45,621 nt of DNA from the NCBI GenBank assembly GCA_017412055.1, contig JAFQOW010000014.1, positions 1-45,621 of the forward strand, given 5' to 3'. A program made the translations under genes and the position numbers. Below are positions 24,223 through 33,055 of the stretch, in pieces. The notes below the pieces were generated by a model. It was not told the DNA's origin, made no database searches, and saw nothing but the letters and a program-made list of their open reading frames with translations. This DNA comes from Lachnospiraceae bacterium. GTDB taxonomy: Bacteria; Bacillota; Clostridia; Lachnospirales; Lachnospiraceae. Every line of letters begins with the position of its first letter. Within the stretch, counting starts at the first letter, position 1.

Positions 24223-25745
24223 GCCTTATGACCTCCAATCTGCCTGTTTCTATCTCTTGTAGTTGCACCCTCTTCAAAATTCATGCCCTTTAATACCGCA
24301 TTTTTACCAAACTTCTTTTTTATATCAAGAACAGCATGCTGAATCTTTTTCTCTTTTTCCAATTCCTTTTTCTCCTGCTCTCGCGCTTGTTCTATAGCTG
24401 AGTAATCAGTGAATAAATCAAGCTGTTCAAAGCTCTCTGTAGACACTGCTTCTCTTTCTGTTATAACTCTTGAAGCCACAACCGTTATTCTTCTAACCAG
24501 CAAATCCCAATTTATAATTCTGTCATACAGCTCCTCAACTGCTTTCATAATTGCCTTTGTAGAAGATGTAGGCCCTGGTAAATTTATGGTACCATGAGCA
24601 TGCTTTGGAATCTGCCTTCCATATCTGTCAGTTGTTATCTCGCCGTGATATTTACTGCTGATACTCGGGTCTGTAAGATTCTCTATATCATAACCCACAG
24701 TCAAAACCATCTGGTCTGTCACAAGCTTTTTATCAACAAGGTCTAACACTAGTAAATCCGTCATTTCCTTTACTATAGTCTTTGCCATTGTGGCTGTATA
24801 TGCACAGTGCAACACCTGACCAGTGCTTAAGCTATTTCGCTGTGGCTTATAGGACTTAATCTCTGCTATGGTGGTTGGTTCAAAGCCCCAAGCATGGTCA
24901 ATCAGCAATTCTGCATTTATACCAAAAAGCTTATATAAAAATGCTTCATTGTAATAATCATTTGCTTTTCCTAGGGAGCATCTTGCCACATCACCCATAG
25001 TATATAGACCATTTTCCATAAGCTTCTTGGCATATCCTGGTCCTACCCTCCAAAAGTCAGTAAGTGGCACATGATTCCATAAAAGCTTTCTATAAGATAA
25101 CTCGTCAAGCTCTGCGATACGAACTCCATCCTCATCTGCCGGCATCTTCTTTGCCACAATATCCATAGCAATCTTACAAAGATACATATTAGTCCCAATA
25201 CCTGCCGTGGCAGTTACACCCGTTTCTCTAAGCACATCCCTTATCATCCTAAGTGTAAGCTCTCGAGCAGTCATTTTATATGTGTTTAAATATGATGTAG
25301 CATCTATAAATACCTCATCAACTGAATATACATGCATATCCTCTGGAGCAATATATCTTAAATATATATCAAATATCTTCGTACTATAATCCATATAATA
25401 CGCCATCCTAGGCGCTGCTACTATATAAGAAACCTCCAATGACGGATTATTATTTAATTCATCTAAATTATAAGACGAACCTGTAAATACTCTTCCTGGA
25501 GCATTTGCTCTTCTAACAATATTTGCTTCTCTAACCTTTTGTACCACATCAAATAGTCTTGGTCTTCCTGGAATACCAAAACTCTTTAAAGAAGGCGTCA
25601 CTGCCAGACATATTGTTTTCTCTGTTCTACTTGCATCTGCCACAACCAGATTTGTGTTTAAAGGATCAAGTCCTCGCTCCACACATTCTACAGAGGCATA
25701 GAAGGATTTTAAGTCTATGGCTATATAAGTTTTTTCTCTCATCAT
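24219..25745 (-). CDS. Y-family DNA polymerase (UmuC/DinB type)
   Basis: The palm domain has the catalytic carboxylates in AIDLKSFYASVEC (about 9-21) and YSVDEVFIDAT (about 140-150), both hallmark Y-family motifs. The middle has helix-hairpin-helix-like segments, and the C-terminal little-finger domain follows. At 508 aa it matches the UmuC-like polymerases paired with YolD in Firmicutes rather than the shorter Pol IV. It copies damaged DNA with low fidelity. A near-match to a LexA box lies 125 bp upstream, which would fit SOS control. No beta-clamp motif was identified with certainty. Confidence 0.9.
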   Translation of the reverse strand: MMREKTYIAIDLKSFYASVECVERGLDPLNTNLVVADASRTEKTICLAVTPSLKSFGIPGRPRLFDVVQKVREANIVRRANAPGRVFTGSSYNLDELNNNPSLEVSYIVAAPRMAYYMDYSTKIFDIYLRYIAPEDMHVYSVDEVFIDATSYLNTYKMTARELTLRMIRDVLRETGVTATAGIGTNMYLCKIAMDIVAKKMPADEDGVRIAELDELSYRKLLWNHVPLTDFWRVGPGYAKKLMENGLYTMGDVARCSLGKANDYYNEAFLYKLFGINAELLIDHAWGFEPTTIAEIKSYKPQRNSLSTGQVLHCAYTATMAKTIVKEMTDLLVLDLVDKKLVTDQMVLTVGYDIENLTDPSISSKYHGEITTDRYGRQIPKHAHGTINLPGPTSSTKAIMKAVEELYDRIINWDLLVRRITVVASRVITEREAVSTESFEQLDLFTDYSAIEQAREQEKKELEKEKKIQHAVLDIKKKFGKNAVLKGMNFEEGATTRDRNRQIGGHKA

Positions 25746-25869
25746 CTATCTTTACCTCCTTAATGCAAATACTTAATTAAATACTCTATATCAAACATAA
25801 AAACATTATTATCTTAAACATATCATACCTATACTATATCACAATTATACAAATATGAAAAGGCCGAAT

Positions 25870-25883
25870 CGAACATTTATTCG
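25870..25883. promoter_or_regulatory. Possible LexA box
   Basis: Minus-strand CGAATAAATGTTCG matches the Gram-positive LexA consensus CGAACRNRYGTTYG at 13 of 14 positions. It lies 125 bp upstream of the Y-family polymerase. It also forms the loop part of a hairpin (AAGGTCGA.../TTCGGCCTT) that may terminate pnuC, so the match could be accidental. Confidence 0.35.
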
Positions 25884-25922
25884 TCCTTATCGACCTTTCT
25901 TTTATTATTGAGTTCTCATTTT

Positions 25923-25979
25923 CTATCATTTGGACCCTATCATTTTGACCCTATCATTTGAACCTCTATCCTTTGGATT
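25923..25979. repeat. Four tandem 14-15-bp repeats
   Basis: CTATCATTTGGACC, CTATCATTTTGACC, CTATCATTTGAACCT and CTATCCTTTGGATT follow one another in the gap between pnuC and the polymerase gene. They have no coding sense. They may be a slippage product or a cluster of protein-binding sites. Confidence 0.8.
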
Positions 25980-26017
25980 TACACGATTTCTTATTGTTAT
26001 TTTCCCATATTATATAA

Positions 26018-26704
26018 CTACATATCAAGCCCATCACCCTCTTGCATTTTTTCCATTCTCTTCCAACTGATAAATCCATATATATCATTGATAAAGAACA
26101 TTATAAAGCATACAACCATGTTAAAATATCGTACATCTTTAATACCTGCCAAAATCCATAATACAATTAATACCAAATCATTTAAGCTATAAGCCACTGC
26201 AAAATATGGACTTCTCTTATATGTTAAATAAACTGCCACAAAGCTTGTAGTAACAGAAAATGTACTAGGTATTATATTTGCAGTGTTAAAGGTTGACAAT
26301 ATAAAATAAAACACAAATGTAACAATCACTGCAAAAACACTCATCACTGCTATTTCCTTACCATCAACCTTATATATCTTCACTTCCGTCTTTTTGCCAT
26401 TGTAAGGATTCCTAAGCCACGATATTAATGCTATCACGGCCATTGGCAAAGTCATACATACATATGTTATCATCTCACCATAATAACTAAACGTGTACGA
26501 TATATATCCATACAATATACTAAAAATAATAATTAAAATTTGCCCTATAAAGTTACCTTTAGCACATAAAATAAGTGCAGAAACACCTAATATGGACGCT
26601 ATCATATCCAAAACACCATCTCCGCCGAAGATGGCAAACGATGTGATAATCGCAATAACTGACACAAGCCATAATATCATTTCAAATCTAGTAAAATATC
26701 TCAT
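26018..26704 (-). CDS. pnuC: Nicotinamide riboside/mononucleotide transporter PnuC
   Basis: The 228-aa protein has seven predicted membrane helices and PnuC hallmarks: the C-terminal segment SLNDLVLIVLWILAGIKDVR and the end ININDIYGFISWKRM-like sequence (here FFINDIYGFISWKRM). PnuC facilitates uptake of nicotinamide riboside for NAD synthesis. ATG at 26704 follows AGAGGT; five codons upstream remain open. The roughly 140-bp leader is strongly structured, which would fit RNA-level control, as known for other pnuC genes. Substrate choice (riboside or related) is from family knowledge. Confidence 0.85.
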   Translation of the reverse strand: MRYFTRFEMILWLVSVIAIITSFAIFGGDGVLDMIASILGVSALILCAKGNFIGQILIIIFSILYGYISYTFSYYGEMITYVCMTLPMAVIALISWLRNPYNGKKTEVKIYKVDGKEIAVMSVFAVIVTFVFYFILSTFNTANIIPSTFSVTTSFVAVYLTYKRSPYFAVAYSLNDLVLIVLWILAGIKDVRYFNMVVCFIMFFINDIYGFISWKRMEKMQEGDGLDM

Positions 26705-26738
26705 CTTAATACCTCTCATATAAAAAAATCATACGTAA

Positions 26739-26814
26739 ATGCTTTGATATTATATAATACCAAAGCATTCGCGAGCATATCTTCTAAGACCTAACGATAT
26801 GCTTACGAATGCTT
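26739..26814 (-). promoter_or_regulatory. Mutually exclusive hairpins in the pnuC leader
   Basis: On the minus strand the first hairpin pairs AAGCATTCG (26806-26814) with CGAATGCTT (26764-26772), with an inner GCATATC/GATATGC stem (26775-26802). The second pairs ATGCTTTG (26761-26768) with CAAAGCAT (26739-26746) around a self-complementary TATTATATAATA-like core. Both need 26764-26768, so only one can form. A run of seven T residues (26724-26730) follows the second, eight bases after its stem. This is the layout of an attenuator or riboswitch expression platform; the ligand is not identified. Confidence 0.5.
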
Positions 26815-26861
26815 ATTCACATTCACTACCCGGTGGCAGTCAATTTTAAATTATCTATCAT

Positions 26862-27776
26862 TTACGGTAATATATTTCCTGAAGCTCTGTAGATATCGTA
26901 CCATTCTTCCCTTGTCAGTTTAATATCTGTAGCCTTTATATAATCCTTTAAACGCTCTGTATTTGTTGTTCCAGTCACAGGTTGTATCTTAGCCGGGTGT
27001 CTCAGAATCCAGGCAAAAGCTATAGTATTCTTATTTACGCCATAGCGGTCTGCTATTTCACCCATAACTCTGTTAAGCTCTGGAAATTTGTCATTATCTA
27101 TAAAACAGCCTTCAAAAAATCCGTACTGTATAGGTGACCAAGCCTGAATCGTTATATTATTAAGTCTACAATAATCAAGCACTCCGCCATCTCTGTTCAC
27201 TGCCGAATCATTATGCATATTTACATTAATACCTGACTGTATCATGGACGAATGCATTATTCCAAACTGTAACTGATTTACACAAAGTGGCATATCCAAT
27301 GAATTTTGAAGAAGCTGTATCTGATAAGAATTCTGATTAGATACACCAAAAGCTTTAACCTTACCTGACATCTTTAATTCATCAAAGGCTCTTGCTACTT
27401 CTTCCGGTTCAACAAGCGCATCTGGACGATGAAGTAAAAACACATCTATGTAATCTGTTTTTAATCGTTTAAGACTCTCCTCTGCTGAACGAATAATATG
27501 CTCATACGAAAAATCAAACATTTTTCCTGGTACAATACCACACTTAGTCTGTATCATAATATTATCGCGCATAGAAGGTGTGACTACTTCTCCAAATAGG
27601 CTTTCACATCTACCACCGTCATATATATCTGCATGGTCAAAAAAGTAAGCACCATTTTCAAGGGCAGTATTTACAAAATAATCCACCCCTTCCTTTGACA
27701 TATTGCTAATTCTCATACATCCTACCGCTATAGTAGGTACACTTATATTACTTCTACCAAGTTCTATATTATACAT
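26862..27776 (-). CDS. Aldo/keto reductase
   Basis: The 304-aa protein has the AKR catalytic pattern: DHADIYDGG (Asp and Tyr of the tetrad, about 47-55), TKCG (Lys, about 77) and LLHRPD (His, about 115). The C-terminal NADPH-binding segment HPAKIQPVTGTTNTERLKDY is also typical. It reduces aldehydes or ketones with NAD(P)H in the cytosol; the substrate cannot be told. It starts 47 bp after the mscL gene with a GGAG site, and precedes pnuC on the same strand. Confidence 0.9.
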   Translation of the reverse strand: MYNIELGRSNISVPTIAVGCMRISNMSKEGVDYFVNTALENGAYFFDHADIYDGGRCESLFGEVVTPSMRDNIMIQTKCGIVPGKMFDFSYEHIIRSAEESLKRLKTDYIDVFLLHRPDALVEPEEVARAFDELKMSGKVKAFGVSNQNSYQIQLLQNSLDMPLCVNQLQFGIMHSSMIQSGINVNMHNDSAVNRDGGVLDYCRLNNITIQAWSPIQYGFFEGCFIDNDKFPELNRVMGEIADRYGVNKNTIAFAWILRHPAKIQPVTGTTNTERLKDYIKATDIKLTREEWYDIYRASGNILP

Positions 27777-27823
27777 ATTTTACGCTCCACATTTTTATAT
27801 ATTTTACGCTTTTATATAAACAT

Positions 27824-28297
27824 TTATGCCAAATCACTTGTACAATGTGCACACTTTGTTGCGTCCATTGGGATTTCGCTCTTGCAATATGGACATGTCT
27901 TTGTACTAGGTGCTGCTGGCTCTTCTTCCTTCTTCTTGGTTCCAATATTTGCCAATGCATTCATACCCTTTACAAGTAAAAATACAACAAATGCCATAAT
28001 TAAAAAGTTAACTATATCTGCTAAAAATGCACCAAACTCTAAAGACTGACCTCTAACCTTAAGTGCAAGCTTAGAAACTGAACCATCCATCTTTCCAAAG
28101 CAGTTAAGAAGTGGTGTAATAATATTCTTTGTAAGTGATGTAACCAATCCACTAAACGCACCACCGATAAGTACACCAATTGCCATACTCATTACATTTC
28201 CCTTAAGTGCAAATGTCTTAAATTCACCAAAAAATCCCCCAACCTTCTTTGTTGCCCCCTTTGCTAAATTTGTAGTTTTTTCTTTGTTCTTTCCCAT
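27824..28297 (-). CDS. mscL: Large-conductance mechanosensitive channel with zinc-ribbon tail
   Basis: Residues about 25-125 are MscL: FKTFALKGNVMSMAIGVLIG and GGAFSGLVTSLTKNIITPLL (first helix and loop), and FLADIVNFLIMAFVVFLLVK (second helix). The channel opens under membrane tension to release solutes during osmotic downshock. After a charged linker (KKKEEEPAAPSTK) the protein ends in CPYCKSEIPMDATKCAHC, a CxxC...CxxC zinc ribbon, an extension absent from E. coli MscL. ATG at 28297 is favoured by GGAGG seven bases upstream; the ORF runs open to 28327. Confidence 0.9.
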   Translation of the reverse strand: MGKNKEKTTNLAKGATKKVGGFFGEFKTFALKGNVMSMAIGVLIGGAFSGLVTSLTKNIITPLLNCFGKMDGSVSKLALKVRGQSLEFGAFLADIVNFLIMAFVVFLLVKGMNALANIGTKKKEEEPAAPSTKTCPYCKSEIPMDATKCAHCTSDLA

Positions 28298-28364
28298 GTT
28301 CTTTCCTCCATAAAGTATAATTAACATATTTCCTATAATATCACGACTTATTTATAAAAGCAAA

Positions 28365-28392
28365 CCTCTTGTAAATGATTATTTACAAGAGG
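28365..28392 (-). terminator. Terminator of the surface-protein gene
   Basis: CCTCTTGTAAAT (28365-28376) and ATTTACAAGAGG (28381-28392) form a perfect 12-bp stem with a GATT loop. The minus-strand tail reads TTTGCTTTT; the plus side also has a long T-run, so it may work both ways. Confidence 0.8.
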
Positions 28393-28419
28393 TCTACTTT
28401 TTTTTACCAAAACACTTAA

Positions 28420-31400
28420 TTATTCAGTAAGTGTTCTTTTTTTATTTGAGAACATAAGTCCTAATGCACCCACAGCAGCCATAAACACAAATACTACTAG
28501 TTTACTGCCGGCTGAATCACCCGGTTTCGCATTACTACTATTTTGTCCGCCTACATCACCTGAGCCGCCAAGCCCATTTCCTGCTTGATTATTAAGATTA
28601 TTAGATGAATCATTTTTATTATTTGTACCTTCTTCGGTTGTTTTTTCCTCAGTTGTACCATCTTTTGTTGTACTTTCCTCAGTTGTATCCTCTTTTGTCG
28701 TACTTTCTTCAGTTGATTCTCCTGAATTTGTACTTTCTTCAGTTGATTCTCCTGAATTTGTACTTTCATTTTCAGTACTTTCATTTTCAGTACTTTCATT
28801 TTGATTATTAGACTCATCATCTATAACTTGAGCTACTGCTATAACTTCTATCTCTCCATTGACCTTATCTCCTGGAATAGTTATCTTTCCAGTTTCATTA
28901 TTATAAGTAAAATCATCAGTCTCGACGCCACCAATCCTGATAATTATACTTTGTGGAAGAACATACCCTGTTTTAGGTATCAATGTCATAGAATATTCTT
29001 CACCTTCAGTAGCTGTTGATTCACCCGTTATATCAATATTGTTGTCTGCTGGAGGTGTTACATCATATTCATCTGGCAATACAGGTGTTGCACTTGCTGC
29101 AATATCTACATCTCCTATTATCACACCTGATTGAATTGAAATTATACCAGTTGTGCTATTATATTCATAATACTGTTCTTCTAATCTGGAACCATTTATA
29201 GTTATAATAATACCTGACTTATCACTTGGTAAATTAAATCCACTTGCGGCATTCAATGTAGCTGTATATACATCTCCTGCTGTAACTGTATCATTGCCAG
29301 TCTTTGTAATTTCACTATCTAAATCGAATGTTACATCATATACCGGCTTTATAATTTCAACTTCTGTATTTGTCAATTGCACAGATGATGGATTTAACAT
29401 ATCTGCACCTGATAAGTCCACCTTGAATATAACTGTACTTCCATCATATTCTACTGATAATGGGTAATTAACTGAACTACCATACCAGCCCTCATCGCCC
29501 CAGCTATGTGTCCAAGCTGAATCTGCTGTATATTTATATAGATAATCGCCTGCTGAAACATTAGTCAACGTATATTCCCATTTGCCTGAAGCTGTCGAAT
29601 ATGTCATAGCTATCGGTGTCCAGTTGCTTCCAAATAATGCTGTCTCACCTGCTATAGACATATGTTCAAATAAGTAATCTACTAGTCCTACGCCTTCTAC
29701 TGTAATTTTATTTGTAGCTGGATTATACTTAACTGTAACATCGCACGCTGTACCTACAGAAAATGTCACATCAGCATCAGTACCATCTTTACCGATCCAT
29801 GTAGGATTAGCATTTTCATCACCATACTTAACTACTTTTAAAGAATAATTACCTATAGGTACATTTGTATATGTTTTAACAAATTCACTGCCTACCTTAG
29901 TCATATGGTTTGCTTCATTACCATCTTTTTCATCGTTCCAATCACTACCTGTAAAAGCTGCATCTCCTGCTACTAAATATAACGGATATATAGGAACTGC
30001 TTCTGCTTCTATAATAGTAGTTGCACCACTTGGCCAGCTTAATAAAGTATAAGATTGTGCATTCTCTTTAATCAAAATTTTACCAGTACTAGAATCATAT
30101 GTATAGTGCACACCTTCTTCCATGACTATACTTGTATCATCTTCACAGTAAATACTTACACTTGATGGTAATTTATATCCTTCTAAAGGATATAATGTAG
30201 ATACATATCCATTATAATATCTTTCATCACTTCCCGAATAAACAAGATTATTTACTTTATGGTCCACTAAGCCTGAAGGCAAAATTTCTCCACCTATTAC
30301 AGGTATATTTTCAAATACAACTGCCTTCATCATAATCTTAGCACCAGTTCCATTTACCGGATCATATTCGGTAAAATCTGCTCTTATTGTTATATTATAT
30401 CTTTCATTCTCTGTAGTTTCTGGAATATCTGCTAACGTAAATGTACATTTACCAGAGTCTTGTGCATTATTATACCTTATTGCATCATAATAAGTTCCAC
30501 TAACTAAATTACAATCTGTTCCAAAACTCATATCCCATGTATCATTAAGCGCTAATTTAATCTCGAAATCCTTAGGCTTAATATTAATATATGTTTTCTG
30601 CCATATACCTGGTTCAATCTCTTCCATATGATTTTGAGAATATGATGCATTCCAGTTTTGATCATTTAACCATCTATAATCGCTGTCATCACGTGTTCCC
30701 GCCACTGTTAACGAACTCACATATACATACTGTACATCTATATCATTTGTTGCAGGATCATATGTGATAATCACATCACATGGTGCTGATACACTGAAGG
30801 AAACATTATTGTCATTTTCACCTATCCAAGTATCCCATCCCCCAGAATCAAACTTTACTACTTTAAACTCATAATCTCCAGCTTGAACATTTTTATATCT
30901 CTTTACGTATTTTGAGTCATCCAATGACATTATATTATCATCATTATCAACCCAAGTTCCCTTCCAATCTGCTCCTGTAAGAGTACCACTTCCTGCCACA
31001 ATATACATTGGATATGTATTCACTTCTACACCTACTGCTGTAATTTTAACAGTACCATAATTGAATTCTGAACTAAATATTTCTATTTGACCTGTATTAT
31101 TATTGTAGCCATAATCATTTCCCCGTAATAGACTTTCCCATACATCACCATTATAACGTGAAACTTCTATTTCATCTGGCAATATAAATCCAGGCAAAGG
31201 CTTAAGTGTTGTCCTATAATTTACATTTAAAAACTTTTCCCATCCACTATATGAATCATATCCAGCTTCATAACCATCATAGCTTATATTCTCTGTATTA
31301 TAAACTACATATCCATCACTTCCAGGATCCTCTGAATATGGATCAGCCATTGGCACCGGAGTAACAACTGCTATCATATCAGCCCCATTTGTTCCATCAT

Positions 31401-31675
31401 AATTTCTTAAATCTAAACGTAAAGTGATATTTGACTTTGCCATAATGCTTAAAAGGCAATTTCCGCCATTTTTATACGCTTTATAATATTTACCTTGCTC
31501 CAAAGTGCAATCTGAACCAAAATCTCCATTACTCCACGCATTATCAATAACAAATTTAAATTCATAATCACCTATAGCTACAGACTCATATGTTATCTCC
31601 CACATACACTGTTCCTACAAGCAATACCATTGTAAGAACAAAACTAAATAATTTTTTTAAGGCTTGTTTTGTCAT
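28420..31675 (-). pseudogene. Cell-surface protein with X25-like modules; signal peptide out of frame
   Basis: The main frame (28420-31605, 1061 codons) encodes tandem modules of the type found in pullulanases (X25-like: GSDWN..., a G-N/D-Y-x-K-V strand, TWIG...), about five copies, mixed with other beta domains. A Ser/Thr/Glu-rich linker and a C-terminal anchor (SKLVVFVFMAAVGALGLMF, then NKKR) follow. A promoter, RBS and signal peptide (MTKQALKKLFSFVLTMVLLV) lie just upstream at 31586-31675, but in another frame, ending in TGA after 29 codons. The first module begins in its middle (MWEITYESVAIGDYEFK matches IWQKTYINIKPKDFEIK of module three), so about 30-35 residues and the frame have been lost. 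Starch binding is likely for the intact ancestor. Export of the present product is doubtful. Confidence 0.75.
28701..28804. repeat. Tandem repeats coding for the Ser/Thr/Glu linker
   Basis: A 30-bp unit occurs twice exactly (28701-28730, 28731-28760; coding NSGESTEEST). A 15-bp unit then occurs almost three times (28761-28775, 28776-28790, 28791-28804; coding ESTEN). Diverged 30-bp copies continue to about 28625. The units are multiples of three, so copy number can change without frame loss. Confidence 0.9.
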
Positions 31676-31716
31676 CCAATTCTCCTTTCTTTTTTTCACG
31701 ATAACTACTTTTCAAC

Positions 31717-31745
31717 ATTATCTCATACTTAATATTAATTTTCAA
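31717..31745 (-). promoter_or_regulatory. Promoter of the surface-protein gene
   Basis: Minus-strand TTGAAA (31740-31745), 17 bases and GATAAT (31717-31722), 42 bp before the signal-peptide ATG (31675). Confidence 0.6.
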
Positions 31746-31766
31746 TCTTTTTCTGGTACTTTTTTC

Positions 31767-33041
31767 CTATTTTTCAGTTATTCCCATCATCATATTGATA
31801 ATTGTCTGATTAGTTTCTTTCATTCCGTCCTTACCTAATAATCCCACATTTTTTATAGTGGCATCTGGTCCTTTTGCCACAATTCCATCTCCACTATAGA
31901 ACTGCTGACCACACTTATACATTTCATAACCTAATATGCCTGCATCCACCGCCAATGCAATCTTTGCCGCACATGAAGCCTTCGCTCCATCACACACCAT
32001 TCCTGAAACAATGGCCAATGCATTCACAACCGTATGTATTACCTCCTTATATCCACCTCCGTTAAGATATGCTATACCTGCTCCTGCCGCTGCTCCAGCA
32101 CTAACTGCACCGCAATATGCTGACAGTCTTCCTATGCCACTTTTTTGATATATGGCTGTAAGGTTTGATAATATCAAAGCTCTATATAACTTTTCTTCAG
32201 ACACTCCAAGCTCTAAACCATATACTACTACAGGACATGTACATGTAATTCCCTGATTTCCACTTCCAGAATTAATAATAACTGGCAATTCACAGCCATT
32301 CATTCTCGCATCCGAGCCTGCAGCTGCATATGCTTTTGCACGAACGCGCACAGTATCGCCCTCGCACTTAAGTAGTACTTTTCCTATATTCGCACCATAA
32401 TCTCCGTTCAATCCTTCCTTTGCTATGGCCATATTGTAATCTATCTGCATCTTAATAAGGTTATAAAGCTTTGAAATATCTACATTCATGGCAAATTCAT
32501 ATATATCCTTCATATTAAGAAGAGAACGGTCTGTAAGATTATCATCATTACTGTCTACACTAGTATTTTTCCCATATATAACTTCATCATTTTTCTTTAT
32601 TTCAACTATATTTGTATGATAATTAGCTATTCTAATATATGCTGTACCATTATTTCCCTCTACTTTAAGCTCTATTTCAAAAGTACAGCCATCTTCAATA
32701 CAATATACCTCTATACAATCATTTGATAAAAACTCACTGATTTTCTCTATTTTATCCTTGGAAATATCTGCAATAACCTCCAATTCCTTATCTGCCATTC
32801 CAGCTATAATGCCTGCAGCTACTGCAGCCTCTATTCCCTTAAGATGATTTGTATTAGGTACTATTACTGATTTTACATTTTTAATAATACTGCCGCTTGC
32901 GCCTACACATACTTTTGTAGGCAATTCACCTAGTACTTCTCGCGCTTTTGCCGCAGCATAAGCCAAGGCTATGGGTTCTGTACAACCCATAGCCGGTATA
33001 AGTTCCTCTGTTAAAATGTCAATATAAGCCTTCTCGTTCAT
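31767..33041 (-). CDS. cyuA: L-cysteine desulfidase-like protein (CyuA/UPF0597)
   Basis: The 424-aa protein is a serine dehydratase-alpha-like enzyme of the CyuA/YhaM (UPF0597) family: ILTEELIPAMGCTEPIALAY at the start, then GITCTCPVVVYGLELGVS and GMVCDGAKASCAAKIA, with the conserved cysteines that hold an Fe-S cluster in this family. It should release H2S and pyruvate (plus ammonia) from L-cysteine; serine-type substrates cannot be excluded. It stands alone, 14 bp after the c-di-GMP protein gene, so it may be read from that promoter. No CyuP transporter or CyuR regulator is next to it. Confidence 0.85.
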   Translation of the reverse strand: MNEKAYIDILTEELIPAMGCTEPIALAYAAAKAREVLGELPTKVCVGASGSIIKNVKSVIVPNTNHLKGIEAAVAAGIIAGMADKELEVIADISKDKIEKISEFLSNDCIEVYCIEDGCTFEIELKVEGNNGTAYIRIANYHTNIVEIKKNDEVIYGKNTSVDSNDDNLTDRSLLNMKDIYEFAMNVDISKLYNLIKMQIDYNMAIAKEGLNGDYGANIGKVLLKCEGDTVRVRAKAYAAAGSDARMNGCELPVIINSGSGNQGITCTCPVVVYGLELGVSEEKLYRALILSNLTAIYQKSGIGRLSAYCGAVSAGAAAGAGIAYLNGGGYKEVIHTVVNALAIVSGMVCDGAKASCAAKIALAVDAGILGYEMYKCGQQFYSGDGIVAKGPDATIKNVGLLGKDGMKETNQTIINMMMGITEK

Positions 33042-33055
33042 ATTCGCCTACCTTT

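Noticed and set aside
28551-28820. ORFs in other frames over the Ser/Thr/Glu repeat
   Set aside because: They arise from the 15- and 30-bp coding repeats and are shadows of the surface-protein frame.
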